64,000 bases of DNA, from NCBI RefSeq assembly GCF_036226885.1, contig NZ_CP109027.1, positions 8,556,001 to 8,620,000 on the forward strand, read 5' to 3'. The translations under genes were made by a program, and so were the position numbers. Positions 52,371 to 61,385 of the stretch are shown piece after piece (positions within the stretch are counted from its first letter, which is position 1; the number at the start of each line of letters is the position of its first letter). Source of the DNA: Streptomyces sp. NBC_00663 (GTDB taxonomy: Bacteria; Actinomycetota; Actinomycetes; Streptomycetales; Streptomycetaceae). The notes beneath the pieces were generated by a model. The model worked only from the letters and a program-made list of their open reading frames with translations, searched no databases and had not been told where the DNA came from.

Positions 52371-54209
52371 GTGAGTACGTTTCCCAGACGCCGGTTCGTG
52401 GGTGTCGCCGCGGCACTGGCCCTGCTCCTGTCGCCCGTTCCCGCGGTCGCCGGGCAGCGGGCCGCGGAGCCGCCGGTCACCGTCCCGGCCCTCACCGACT
52501 GGACCCCGGAGTCCGGCAGCTACGTCTTCCGGTCCGGCACCCGGCTCGTCGCGGACAGCCCTGCCGAGGTCCGGGTCGCCGACACCCTCGCCGACGATCT
52601 GCGGGCGGCCGGTCACGGCGATGTCCCGGTGGTCGGCGGCACGGCCCGCGGCGGAGACATCGTTGTCGACGTCCAGCCGGCCAGGAAGTCGCTCGGCGCC
52701 GAGGGCTACGAACTGCGCGCCGGCCGGCGGCTGTCGGTGACCGGCGCGACCGAGACCGGCGCCTTCTACGGCACCCGCACCCTCCTGCAACTCCTCGCGC
52801 AGGGCGACCGCGTCCCCGCCGGACACACCGTGGACGTACCGCGCTACAAGGAGCGGGGCGTCGGTGTCTGCGCCTGCTACATCCACGTCTCCGTGCCCTG
52901 GCTGGAGAACCTCGTCCGCGAGATGGCGTACCACAAGCTCAACCAGCTGCTCCTGGAGCTGAAGGTGAAGAGCGACGCCCATCCCGAGGCCAACACCTGG
53001 GGCTACTACAGCAAGGACGAGATACGCCGCCTCGTCGCCCTCGGCGAGAAGTGCCACGTCGAGATCATCCCGGAGATCAACTCCCCGGGACACATGGACC
53101 CGTGGATCGAGAACCGTCCCGACCTCCAGCTCACCGACTCCGACGGCGACAAGCAGCCGTCCCGGCTCGACATCACACAACCCGCCGCCTTCGACTACTA
53201 CACGAGCCTGATCGACGAGTACGCCGAGGTCTTCAAGGCCCCGGCCTGGCACATGGGCGCCGACGAGTACATGCTCGGCTCCGACTTCGCCAAGTACCCG
53301 CAGATCCTCAAGTACGCCCAGGACACGTACGGTTCCGGCGCCACCCCGCAGGACGCCTTCATCGACTTCGTCAACCGCGTCCACGCCTACGCCGCCGCAA
53401 AGGGCAAGAGGCTGCGCATCTGGAACGACGGACTCACCGGCGCCAACACCGTCCCGGTGACAGCGGGCACCACCGTCGAGCACTGGCTGAACGTGACGAC
53501 CAAGCCCAGCCAACTCATCGCCCAGGGCTATCCGGTGATGAACGCCTCCTACTCGCTCTATCTCATCCGCGGCGGCTTCCACAGCGACACCGCGGGCCTG
53601 TACGACCAGAGTTGGGACCCCCGCAGCTTCGAGGGCGAGAAGCTCACCTCCGCCCGGGGCGTCACCGGCGCGAAGATCAGCCTGTGGCCGGACAACGGGC
53701 GCGGCGAGACCGAGAACGAGGTCGCCGTACGGCTCTGGACCGCCCTGCGCCACCTCGCCCAGGCCACCTGGGGCGACCCTCACCCCGACGCCACCTACGC
53801 CGAGTTCACCGCGCGCGGCACCGCCGTCGGGCACGCGCCCGGCCGGCGGGACCTGACGTCGGTGCCGGTGCCGGACGGGTCGTACACCTTCAAGGCCGAC
53901 GGCGTCACCTTCGACGCCGACCTCGCGCGCACCCCGGACGGCTATGCCACCCTGCTCGGCCCGGCCGGCTGCCTCGCGGTGAGCGGCGGCAAGCTCACCC
54001 TCAACGTGCCGCTCCAGCCGGGCGTCCAGGCCACCTGGGACAGCTGCTCCGCCACGAACACCTTGCAGCGCTGGCAGTTGCAGCCGACGGAGGGCGGATA
54101 TCGCCTCGTCGACGTCATCACGCAGATGGCGCTGAGTGTGACGGCCGACGGTCGGATCGTGCAGTACCCGCCCGACCAGCACCCGCCCGCCGTATGGCAG
54201 TTGACCTGA
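52371..54209 (+). CDS. secreted GH20 beta-N-acetylhexosaminidase
   Basis: From GTG 52371 (GGAG upstream) the product is 612 aa with a signal peptide (RRRFVGVAAALALLLSPVPA, cut near AVAG). A GH20b-type N-terminal domain (to about 150) leads to the TIM barrel with the catalytic Asp-Glu pair D298-E299 (WHMGADEYM). The last ~130 residues look like a beta-trefoil/ricin-type sugar-binding domain with a DSCSATNTLQRWQL stretch. It removes terminal GlcNAc/GalNAc (or lacto-N-biose) outside the cell. It begins the glycan-degradation cluster, 15 bp before the fucosidase gene. Confidence 0.9.
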   Translation: MSTFPRRRFVGVAAALALLLSPVPAVAGQRAAEPPVTVPALTDWTPESGSYVFRSGTRLVADSPAEVRVADTLADDLRAAGHGDVPVVGGTARGGDIVVDVQPARKSLGAEGYELRAGRRLSVTGATETGAFYGTRTLLQLLAQGDRVPAGHTVDVPRYKERGVGVCACYIHVSVPWLENLVREMAYHKLNQLLLELKVKSDAHPEANTWGYYSKDEIRRLVALGEKCHVEIIPEINSPGHMDPWIENRPDLQLTDSDGDKQPSRLDITQPAAFDYYTSLIDEYAEVFKAPAWHMGADEYMLGSDFAKYPQILKYAQDTYGSGATPQDAFIDFVNRVHAYAAAKGKRLRIWNDGLTGANTVPVTAGTTVEHWLNVTTKPSQLIAQGYPVMNASYSLYLIRGGFHSDTAGLYDQSWDPRSFEGEKLTSARGVTGAKISLWPDNGRGETENEVAVRLWTALRHLAQATWGDPHPDATYAEFTARGTAVGHAPGRRDLTSVPVPDGSYTFKADGVTFDADLARTPDGYATLLGPAGCLAVSGGKLTLNVPLQPGVQATWDSCSATNTLQRWQLQPTEGGYRLVDVITQMALSVTADGRIVQYPPDQHPPAVWQLT

Positions 54210-54224
54210 GGAGCCACGCCCCCC

Positions 54225-55769
54225 ATGACCGTCTCCAGACGCACCTTCGTCGCCGGCTCGGTCTCCGCGCTCATCGCGACCGGCCTCACCTCGACCTCGG
54301 CGCTCGGCTCCCCGTTGCCGGCCGAGCCCGCGTACCGCATCCCCGTCAGTCCCGACGACACTCCCGACGACCTCGTCCGCAAGGCCTCCCAAGTCCGGCC
54401 CACCGCACGGCAGATCGCCTGGCAGGCGCTGGAACGCACCGCGTTCCTGCACTTCGGCGTCAACACCTTCACCGGCCTGGAGTGGGGCACCGGGGACGAG
54501 GACCCGGACGTCTTCCAGCCCACCGGCCTGGACACCGACCAGTGGGCCAGGGCCCTGCGGGACGGCGGCTTCAGGCTCGCCATCCTCACCGTCAAGCACC
54601 ATGACGGCTTCGTCCTCTATCCCTCCCGCTACACCGACCACTCGGTCGCGTCGAGCAGTTGGCGTGATGGACAGGGCGACGTGCTGCGGTCGTTCGCCGA
54701 CTCGATGCGCCGGTACGGCCTCAAGGTCGGCGTCTACATCTCGCCCGCCGACGAGAACCAGTACCTCGACGGCGTCTACGCCAACGGCAGCGCCCGCTCG
54801 ACCCGCACCGTCCCCACGCTCGTCGAAGGCGACGACCGTACCCCGCCGAAGACCTACACCCTGGGCGCCACCGACTACGGCGCCCACATGCTCAACCAGC
54901 TCTACGAAGTCCTCACCGAGTACGGCCCGGTCGACGAGGTGTGGTTCGACGGCGCCCAGGGACGCATCCCGTCCGACAAGGTGGAGAGCTACGACTGGGA
55001 CAGCTGGTACACCCTGGTCCGCGACCTCGCCCCGGACGCGGCGATCGCCGTCACCGGACCCGACCTGCGCTGGGTCGGCAACGAGAGCGGACTGGCCCGC
55101 GAGGACGAGTGGAGTGTCGTCCCGGTCAAGGAGAACCAGTACGGGCGCACCGACTGGGCCCTGTCCTACGACACCCCCGACGAGGGCAGCCGCGCCGCCC
55201 TGGTCGCCGCCCGGCCGAAGACGGATTACCTCCAGTGGTGGCCCGCGGAGTGCGATGTGTCCATCCGGGACGGCTGGTTCTACCACGCCGAGCAACAGCC
55301 CAAGACCGTCGACCAGTTGACCGACATCTACTTCGGGTCCGTCGGCCGCAACGCGGTGCTGCTGCTCAACGTCCCGCCGGACACGGACGGGTTGCTGGCC
55401 GCCGCGGACGTGACGCGGTTGCGTGAGTTCCGGGAGCGTGTGGACCGGGAACTGCCCGAGGACCTGGCGCGCGGTGCTCGTACGGCGATTTCCGAGGGCG
55501 TGGTGACCGTCGACCTCGGGGCGGTCCGCGCGGTGGACCGGATCCGGCTGGCGGAGGACATCCGGCACGGCCAGCAGATCGAGGGCTTCGTGGTGGAGGC
55601 GTACCGCGACGGGGCCTGGCGGGAGGTCGTGGCGGCCGGCACGGTCGGCGCGAGCCGGATTCTGCTGCTGCCGACGGCGGTCCGGGCACGGCGGTGGCGG
55701 CTGAGGGTCACCGCGGCCCGGAGCGCGGTGCACGTCTCGGCGTTCGGGCTGTACAAGTCGCGGGTCTGA
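54225..55769 (+). CDS. Tat-exported GH29 alpha-L-fucosidase
   Basis: The 514-aa protein has a Tat signal (SRRTFVAGSVSALIATGL) and the GH29 barrel with FLHFGVNTFTG, TVKHHDGFVLYP and nucleophile D242 in VDEVWFDGA. A C-terminal discoidin-like sandwich follows (about 400-514). It removes alpha-linked fucose, as found on N-glycan cores and antennae. It is co-transcribed with the GH20 gene. Confidence 0.93.
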   Translation: MTVSRRTFVAGSVSALIATGLTSTSALGSPLPAEPAYRIPVSPDDTPDDLVRKASQVRPTARQIAWQALERTAFLHFGVNTFTGLEWGTGDEDPDVFQPTGLDTDQWARALRDGGFRLAILTVKHHDGFVLYPSRYTDHSVASSSWRDGQGDVLRSFADSMRRYGLKVGVYISPADENQYLDGVYANGSARSTRTVPTLVEGDDRTPPKTYTLGATDYGAHMLNQLYEVLTEYGPVDEVWFDGAQGRIPSDKVESYDWDSWYTLVRDLAPDAAIAVTGPDLRWVGNESGLAREDEWSVVPVKENQYGRTDWALSYDTPDEGSRAALVAARPKTDYLQWWPAECDVSIRDGWFYHAEQQPKTVDQLTDIYFGSVGRNAVLLLNVPPDTDGLLAAADVTRLREFRERVDRELPEDLARGARTAISEGVVTVDLGAVRAVDRIRLAEDIRHGQQIEGFVVEAYRDGAWREVVAAGTVGASRILLLPTAVRARRWRLRVTAARSAVHVSAFGLYKSRV

Positions 55770-55784
55770 GGGGGTACTTGGGTA

Positions 55785-55822
55785 GAGCGGTCACCAGACC
55801 GTCGGTGATCTGGTGACCGCTC
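55785..55822. terminator. bidirectional terminator between GH29 and lacI genes
   Basis: GAGCGGTCACCAGA (55785-55798) and TCTGGTGACCGCTC (55809-55822) form a perfect 14-bp stem with a 10-base loop between the convergent stops at 55769 and 55839. Confidence 0.8.
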
Positions 55823-55838
55823 CCGGTGAGTCCTCAAG

Positions 55839-56897
55839 TCAGGTCTCCCGTGCGACGCCCGTACTGCCCCGCTCGATCAGCCGCGGCACCGGCACCCGTA
55901 CGGTGCGTGCCGGGCCGCCGTCCAGCAGGGCCGTCAGCTCCCTGGCCGCCGTACGCCCGAACTCGACGCTGTCCCGGGACAGGGCGGACAGCCATGGCCT
56001 GACCATGCGGCACAGCGCCGAGTCCTCCCAGGAGACCACCGACACGTCCCCGGGCACGGACCGGCCCAGCTCGGTCGCGGCGGCGGCGCCGGCGACGGCC
56101 ATCACGTCGTTGTCGTAGATCAGCGCGGTCGGCGGGTCGGTGGCCTCCAGGACCCGGCGGGTGACGGCGGCGCCCTCGGCGTCGGAGTAGTCGGTGGTCA
56201 CCGACCGCACCCCGGTGAGGCCGCGCCGCTCGGCCTCGGCGCGCAGGGTGCGGATCCGGCGTTCGGTGTGGGCGAGCCCCGGCAGGCCCGCGATGTGCAC
56301 GATCCGGCGGTGGCCGAGGGTGGACAGCCCGTCCACCACCGAGGCCATCGCGCCCGCGTCGTCCGCCCACACCGTCGACAGACCGGGGTGGCGGTCGTCG
56401 GGCGCGCCGCCGATCACCACGGCGGGCAGGCCGAGTTCGTCGAGGACGTCGGGGCGCGGGTCGGCGGTGCGCGGGTCGACCACCAGCACTCCGTCCACCC
56501 GGTGCTCGGCCCACCAGCGCCGGTACACCGCGCACTCGTCGGCGACGTCCTCCACCACCTGGAAGAGGAGCCCGAGATGGCGCTCCGCGAGCACTTCCTG
56601 GATGCCGGAGACGAGTTGGAGGAAGAAGGAGTCCACGCCGAGGGTGTCCGCCGGACGGGCGAGCACGAAGCCGACCGTCGCCGCGCCCTCGCCCGACAGG
56701 GCGCGCGCCGCCGTACTGGGCCGCCAGCCCAGTTCCTCGGCGACCTGCCGCACCCGATCCCGGGTGTCCTCGGAGACGCCGGGCCGGCCGTTGAGGGCGA
56801 AGGAGACCGCGCTCTGGGACACGCCGGCATGCCGCGCGATGTCCTTCATCGTGGGCCGTCGGGCTGGTGAGCGCTTGCCTGACACGTGCTTCCCCAT
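55839..56897 (-). CDS. LacI-family transcriptional repressor of the glycan locus
   Basis: The 352-aa protein has the LacI helix-turn-helix (PTMKDIARHAGVSQSAVSFA, then LNGRPGVSEDTRDRV) in residues about 15-70 and a periplasmic-binding-like sugar domain with VLVVDPRTAD and the typical C-terminal SVVSWEDSALCRMVRP. It is divergent from the sugar importer and sits inside the cluster. It likely represses the locus until a glycan-derived sugar binds. Candidate operators lie at 56925-56980. Confidence 0.93.
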   Translation of the reverse strand: MGKHVSGKRSPARRPTMKDIARHAGVSQSAVSFALNGRPGVSEDTRDRVRQVAEELGWRPSTAARALSGEGAATVGFVLARPADTLGVDSFFLQLVSGIQEVLAERHLGLLFQVVEDVADECAVYRRWWAEHRVDGVLVVDPRTADPRPDVLDELGLPAVVIGGAPDDRHPGLSTVWADDAGAMASVVDGLSTLGHRRIVHIAGLPGLAHTERRIRTLRAEAERRGLTGVRSVTTDYSDAEGAAVTRRVLEATDPPTALIYDNDVMAVAGAAAATELGRSVPGDVSVVSWEDSALCRMVRPWLSALSRDSVEFGRTAARELTALLDGGPARTVRVPVPRLIERGSTGVARET

Positions 56898-56924
56898 TCC
56901 CGCGAAGATTCCGCGCCAGCATGC

Positions 56925-56980
56925 ACTAATGCGGTTCAGCTCTCAAGTGGCTAAACCGCATTAGTCACTAATTCGATTAG
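56925..56980. promoter_or_regulatory. cluster of three LacI-type operator motifs
   Basis: Three copies of ACTAATKCGRTT occur: forward at 56925-56936, reverse at 56954-56965 (as AACCGCATTAGT) and forward at 56967-56978. The middle one extends to CTAAACCGCATTAG, a 14-mer with outer symmetry and the central CG typical of LacI-family operators. The first pair forms a perfect 12-bp inverted repeat 17 bases apart. The cluster is 28 bp from the lacI start and 88 bp from the importer start, so it suits control of both. Confidence 0.7.
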
Positions 56981-57067
56981 CCCTGCGAGAGTCATTGACG
57001 GGCCCTCGGCGTGGCGTGCAAGGTCTCCGTCGTTGGCCAACTCCCCCCTAGAGGAGACCGGTTCACC

Positions 57068-58354
57068 ATGCCCGTATCCCGTAGAAACGCCCTTGCCGCC
57101 CTCTGTCTCCTCCTGCCGTTGAGCGCCTGCGGCTCCGGAGGCGACGACGGAGGCTCGACCGACGCCTCCGGCAAGGTCCAGGGCGACATCACCTTCCAGA
57201 CCTGGAACCTCAGGGCCAATTTCAAGCCGTATTTCGAAGGCCTGATCGCCGACTTCGAGAAGAAGTACCCCGGAACCCAGGTGAAGTGGGTCGACCAGCC
57301 CGCCGAGGGCTACGCCGACAAGATCAGCGCCGACGCCGCCGGTGGCACCCTGCCCGACGTCGTCAACGTCTCCCCGGACCTCGTCGCCCCGCTCGCCAAG
57401 GCCGGCCTCGCGCTCGACCTCGACAAGGCGGCGGCGCAGTACAAGAAGGAGTACCTGGAGGGCGCCTGGGCCAGCCATCAGATACCGGGCATGACCGGCA
57501 CCTACGCCTTCCCCTGGTACCTCAACACCGGACCGCTGTTCTACAACAAGTCCCTCTTCGAGAAGGCCGGCCTCGACCCCGACCAGCCGCCGAAGACGTA
57601 CGACGAACTCTTCACCGACGCCCTCCAGATCGCCGAGAACAGCGACGGCGAGGTCTCCACCCTCGCCAACGTCCCCACCATCGAGGACTTCGGCCGCTAC
57701 GGCGTCGAGCTCATGAACCCGGCCGGCACCGCCTTCGCCTTCAACGATGCCAAGGGCGTCGAACTCCTCAGTAAGTACAAGGAGTTGTACGACGCCAAGG
57801 CCCTGGACCCGCAGGCGCTCACCGCCACCCCCGAGTCGTCCGGCAAGAAGTTCCTCACCGAGGCCGTCGCCATGAACCCGGGCAGCGCCCTCGACCTCGG
57901 CAACTTCAAGAAGCAGGCGCCGAACCTCTACAAGAACATCGGCATCACCGACCAGATCACCAGCACCGGCCACGTCAACATGTACGTGATGGGCGTGATG
58001 GTGAACGCGCAGACCAAGAAGAAGCCCGCCGCGGTCGCCTTCGCGCACTACGTCACCGACGCCACGCACCAGATGTCCTTCGCCAAGCAGGTCGCCATCT
58101 TCCCCAGCACCGCCGGCTCACTCGACGACCCGTACTTCACCGAGGAGGACGGGACGGACGAGACGCGGGTGCGGATCGCGGCCGCCAAGTCGCTGAAGAA
58201 CGCGGTCAATTACACGCCGGTGCTGTTCAGTGAGCAGATGAAGACGGCGCTGCGCAACGAGGTCGCCAAGGCGCTCCAGGGCAAGGAGAGCCCCCGGGAA
58301 GCCCTCGACAACGCTGTCAAGGCCTGCGACACGCTGCTCCGGCAGCAGGGTTAG
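57068..58354 (+). CDS. sugar ABC transporter solute-binding lipoprotein
   Basis: The 428-aa lipoprotein has a lipobox (LPLSAC) after a short signal peptide. The family-1 binding-protein fold shows ITFQTWNLRANFKPYFEGLI near the start and FPWYLNTGPLFYNKSLFEKA in the middle. It captures an oligosaccharide outside the membrane and hands it to the two permeases behind it. The start follows AGAGGAGA. No ATPase is in the operon; Streptomyces commonly uses a shared MsiK-type ATPase. Confidence 0.93.
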   Translation: MPVSRRNALAALCLLLPLSACGSGGDDGGSTDASGKVQGDITFQTWNLRANFKPYFEGLIADFEKKYPGTQVKWVDQPAEGYADKISADAAGGTLPDVVNVSPDLVAPLAKAGLALDLDKAAAQYKKEYLEGAWASHQIPGMTGTYAFPWYLNTGPLFYNKSLFEKAGLDPDQPPKTYDELFTDALQIAENSDGEVSTLANVPTIEDFGRYGVELMNPAGTAFAFNDAKGVELLSKYKELYDAKALDPQALTATPESSGKKFLTEAVAMNPGSALDLGNFKKQAPNLYKNIGITDQITSTGHVNMYVMGVMVNAQTKKKPAAVAFAHYVTDATHQMSFAKQVAIFPSTAGSLDDPYFTEEDGTDETRVRIAAAKSLKNAVNYTPVLFSEQMKTALRNEVAKALQGKESPREALDNAVKACDTLLRQQG

Positions 58355-58356
58355 CC

Positions 58357-59268
58357 ATGCTGATGCCGTCGACCGGGCCCCGGACCCGTCCGGTGCGTGT
58401 CCGGCGCCAACTGCCCACCAGCCCCTGGCTGTTCGCCGCGCCCGGCCTTCTCGTCATCGGCGCGTTCATCCTCTACCCGTTCGTGTCGACCCTGGTGAAC
58501 GCCTTCACCGACCGCCGCACCCTGGTCCCGGGCGAGTTCGTCGGACTCGCCAACTTCCGCGAGCTGCTGCACGACGACATGTTCTGGATCGGGCTGCGCA
58601 ACAGTGTGTTGTACGTCCTCGGAGTCGTCCCCGCCCTCGTGATCCTGCCGCTGCTGCTCGCGCTGCTCGTGCAGAAGAACATCCCCGGCATCACCTTCTT
58701 CCGGTCCGTCTTCTACACCCCGGTCGTCGCCTCGATCGTCGTCGTCGGCCTGATCTGGGTGTGGCTCCTCGACGAACGCGGCCTGGTCAACGCCCTGTTG
58801 GAGGCGATCGGCGTGGGCCGGGTCGGCTTTCTGAGCGACCAGTGGCTGCTCCTGATGAGCGCGATGGCCGTCACGGTCTGGAAGGGCCTCGGCTACTACA
58901 TGATCATTTACCTGGCGGCGCTGGCGAACGTCCCGCGCGAACTGCACGAGGCGGCGGCCGTGGACGGAGCCGGTGCCGTACGGCGCTTCTTCGCGGTGAC
59001 CGTGCCCGCCGTCCGTTCGACCATGGCACTGGTCGGCGCGCTGTCGTCGGTCGCCGCCTTCAAGGTGTTCTCCGAGGTGTACCTCATGGCGGGCCCGAGC
59101 GGCGGCCCGGCGGGCGAGGACACCACGCTCGTGATGCTCGTCCAGCGCAGCGGCACCGGACTGACCGGCCGCGTCGGCTACGCCTCCGCGATCTCCGTCG
59201 TCGTCTTCGTCGTCACCGTCGCGCTGATGCTGCTCGTGCTGCGGGCCGACCGCAGGGGAGAGTCATGA
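58357..59268 (+). CDS. sugar ABC transporter permease 1
   Basis: The 303-aa MalF-like permease has six membrane helices and the EAA loop (ELHEAAAVDGAGAVRRFFAV) that docks the ATPase. It starts 2 bp after the binding protein gene and overlaps permease 2 by four bases (ATGA). Confidence 0.95.
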   Translation: MLMPSTGPRTRPVRVRRQLPTSPWLFAAPGLLVIGAFILYPFVSTLVNAFTDRRTLVPGEFVGLANFRELLHDDMFWIGLRNSVLYVLGVVPALVILPLLLALLVQKNIPGITFFRSVFYTPVVASIVVVGLIWVWLLDERGLVNALLEAIGVGRVGFLSDQWLLLMSAMAVTVWKGLGYYMIIYLAALANVPRELHEAAAVDGAGAVRRFFAVTVPAVRSTMALVGALSSVAAFKVFSEVYLMAGPSGGPAGEDTTLVMLVQRSGTGLTGRVGYASAISVVVFVVTVALMLLVLRADRRGES

Positions 59269-60095
59269 CCCGGGTACGCGCGCGGGAGTTGGCGCTCCGG
59301 TACGCGTTGCTGCTCGCCGTGCTCGCCCTGACCGTGGGCCCGTTCCTCTGGCAGCTGTCGACCTCTCTGAAGGGCCCCAACGAGGACATCTACAGCTCGC
59401 CGCCGACCTTCCTGCCCCAGCACCCCACCCTGCACAACTACGAACGGGTCGCGGACACCATCCCCGTCTGGGACTACGCGTTCAACTCCCTGAAGGTCGC
59501 CACCGCCAACGTCGTCACCAACTGCGTCGGCGCGGCCCTCGCCGGGTACGCCCTGGCCCGGCTGCGCTACCGGGGCCGCCGGGTCGCCACCCTCGCCTTC
59601 ATCCTGGCGATGCTCGTGCCGGTGGAGGGCATCATCATCGCCCAGTTCACGACCATGCGGGAGCTCGGCCTCAACAACACCCTGGTCGGGGTGGTCCTGC
59701 CGGGCTGCGTCGGCGCCATGAACGTACTGCTGATGCGCAACGCCTTCCTCAACCTGCCGTACGAGATCGAGGAGGCGGCCTACGTCGACGGCGCCAACGT
59801 GTGGCAGCGGTTCCTCAGGATCGCGGTCCCGTCGGTGAAGGGCACCCTCGCCGTCGTCGCGATCTTCGCCTTCATGGGCGCCTGGGACGACTTCCTGTGG
59901 CCACTCATCGTGCTGAGCGACCCGTCCAGGTTCACGCTCACCATCGGCCTCAACTATCTGCACGGCACCTTCGCGGGCGACGAACGTCTCGTCGCCGCGG
60001 GCACGGTCATCGCCGTGGCCCCGCTGATCGCCCTCTTCGCCTGCCTCCAGCGGTACTTCTTCCGCGGGGTGGGGGAGGGCGCGGTCAAGGGCTGA
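59265..60095 (+). CDS. sugar ABC transporter permease 2
   Basis: The 276-aa MalG-like permease has six helices and the EAA loop (YEIEEAAYVDGANVWQRFLR). Translation is coupled to permease 1 (ATGA overlap). Together with the binding protein it forms a carbohydrate importer of the CUT1 type. Confidence 0.95.
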   Translation: MTRVRARELALRYALLLAVLALTVGPFLWQLSTSLKGPNEDIYSSPPTFLPQHPTLHNYERVADTIPVWDYAFNSLKVATANVVTNCVGAALAGYALARLRYRGRRVATLAFILAMLVPVEGIIIAQFTTMRELGLNNTLVGVVLPGCVGAMNVLLMRNAFLNLPYEIEEAAYVDGANVWQRFLRIAVPSVKGTLAVVAIFAFMGAWDDFLWPLIVLSDPSRFTLTIGLNYLHGTFAGDERLVAAGTVIAVAPLIALFACLQRYFFRGVGEGAVKG

Positions 60096-60128
60096 CCCGA
60101 CTCCGGTATCTCCGTCACAAGGACACGC

Positions 60129-61385
60129 ATGCCTGCTGCCGTGCGCTTCGGCGTCAACTACACCCCCAGCGAAGGGTGGTTCCACCACTGGCTCGACTTC
60201 GATCTCGACTCCGTCCGGGCCGACCTCGACTCGATCGCCGCGCTGGGCCTCGACCACATCCGGGTCTTCCCGCTGTGGCCGTACTTCCAGCCCAACCGCA
60301 CCCTGATCCGCCCCGCCGCCGTGGACCAGTTGGTGGGGTTGACGGACGCCGCCGCCGAACGCGGTCTCGACGTCAACGTCGACGGTCTGCAAGGGCACTT
60401 GAGCAGCTTCGACTTCCTGCCGGCGTGGACCAGGACCTGGCACCGGCGCAACCTGTTCACCGACCCGGACGTCGTCGAGGGCCAGGCGGCCTATCTGCGG
60501 ACGCTCGCCGCCGCGCTGGCCGACCGGCCCAACTTCCTCGGCATGACCCTCGGCAACGAGGTCAACCAGTTCTCGGCGGGCCCCCACCCCGACCCCGACC
60601 GGGCCACGTCCGACCAGATCGACGCCTGGCTCACGCGTCTGCTGGCCGCGTGCGAGGAGGGCGCCCCCGGACGGCTGCATCTGCACGCCGAGTACGACGC
60701 CACCTGGTACCAGGACGACCAGCCCTTCACCCCGGCCCAGGCCGCCCGGCTCGGCGGGGTCACGGCCGTGCACTCCTGGGTGTTCAACGGCACCGCCCAG
60801 CGGCACGGCCGCGCCTCCGTGCCGACCGAGCACCACGCCGCCTACCTCATCGAGCTGAGCAAGGCATGGGCCGCCGAGCCGCGCAGGTCCGTCTGGCTCC
60901 AGGAGGTCGGCGCCCCCGCGCCCCTCGTCCCGCCCGAGCACGCCGCCGCCTTCACCGAGGCCACCGTCACCCACGCCCTGGACTGCCCCGACCTGTGGGG
61001 CATCACCTGGTGGTGCTCCCACGACGTGTCCCGCAAGCTGGCCGACTTCCCCTCGCTCGAATACGGACTGGGCCTGCTCACCAACGACCGCCGGCCCAAG
61101 GACATCGCCCACGTGCTGGCGAGGACGGCCCGCGAACACACCTACGCCCCCGCCGCCCGCACCACCGCCCTCGTCGTCCCCGCCCACCCGTCGCGGCGCT
61201 CACAGTGCGCCCCGGGAGGCCCCGTCCACGACGCCTTCTTCCGGCTGGTCGCCGACGGGGCCCGCCCCACCACCGTCCTCGACACACATGCCGCCGACGC
61301 CGCCCACCTCGCCGCGCGCGGCATCACCGAAGTCGTCACGTCCGACCAGGTACTCCCCACCCCACAAGGAGGCACCCGCTCGTGA
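60129..61385 (+). CDS. GH5-like beta-mannosidase/mannanase, cytoplasmic
   Basis: The 418-aa protein has no signal peptide. It has the clan-A barrel pattern with FGVNYTPSEGWFHHW, the acid/base Glu in LGMTLGNEVNQFS and the likely nucleophile Glu in SVWLQEVGAPAP. Such cytosolic clan-A enzymes next to glycan importers often cut the core beta-mannose of N-glycans (Man-beta-1,4-GlcNAc). The position between the importer and the GH85 gene supports this, but the family (GH5/GH113-like) is not certain. Confidence 0.75.
   Translation: MPAAVRFGVNYTPSEGWFHHWLDFDLDSVRADLDSIAALGLDHIRVFPLWPYFQPNRTLIRPAAVDQLVGLTDAAAERGLDVNVDGLQGHLSSFDFLPAWTRTWHRRNLFTDPDVVEGQAAYLRTLAAALADRPNFLGMTLGNEVNQFSAGPHPDPDRATSDQIDAWLTRLLAACEEGAPGRLHLHAEYDATWYQDDQPFTPAQAARLGGVTAVHSWVFNGTAQRHGRASVPTEHHAAYLIELSKAWAAEPRRSVWLQEVGAPAPLVPPEHAAAFTEATVTHALDCPDLWGITWWCSHDVSRKLADFPSLEYGLGLLTNDRRPKDIAHVLARTAREHTYAPAARTTALVVPAHPSRRSQCAPGGPVHDAFFRLVADGARPTTVLDTHAADAAHLAARGITEVVTSDQVLPTPQGGTRS

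Noticed and set aside
52110..55733. 1207-aa open frame on the minus strand opposite GH20/GH29
   Set aside because: It mirrors two genes with clear catalytic motifs; high GC keeps the opposite frame open. It has no domain and no ribosome site.
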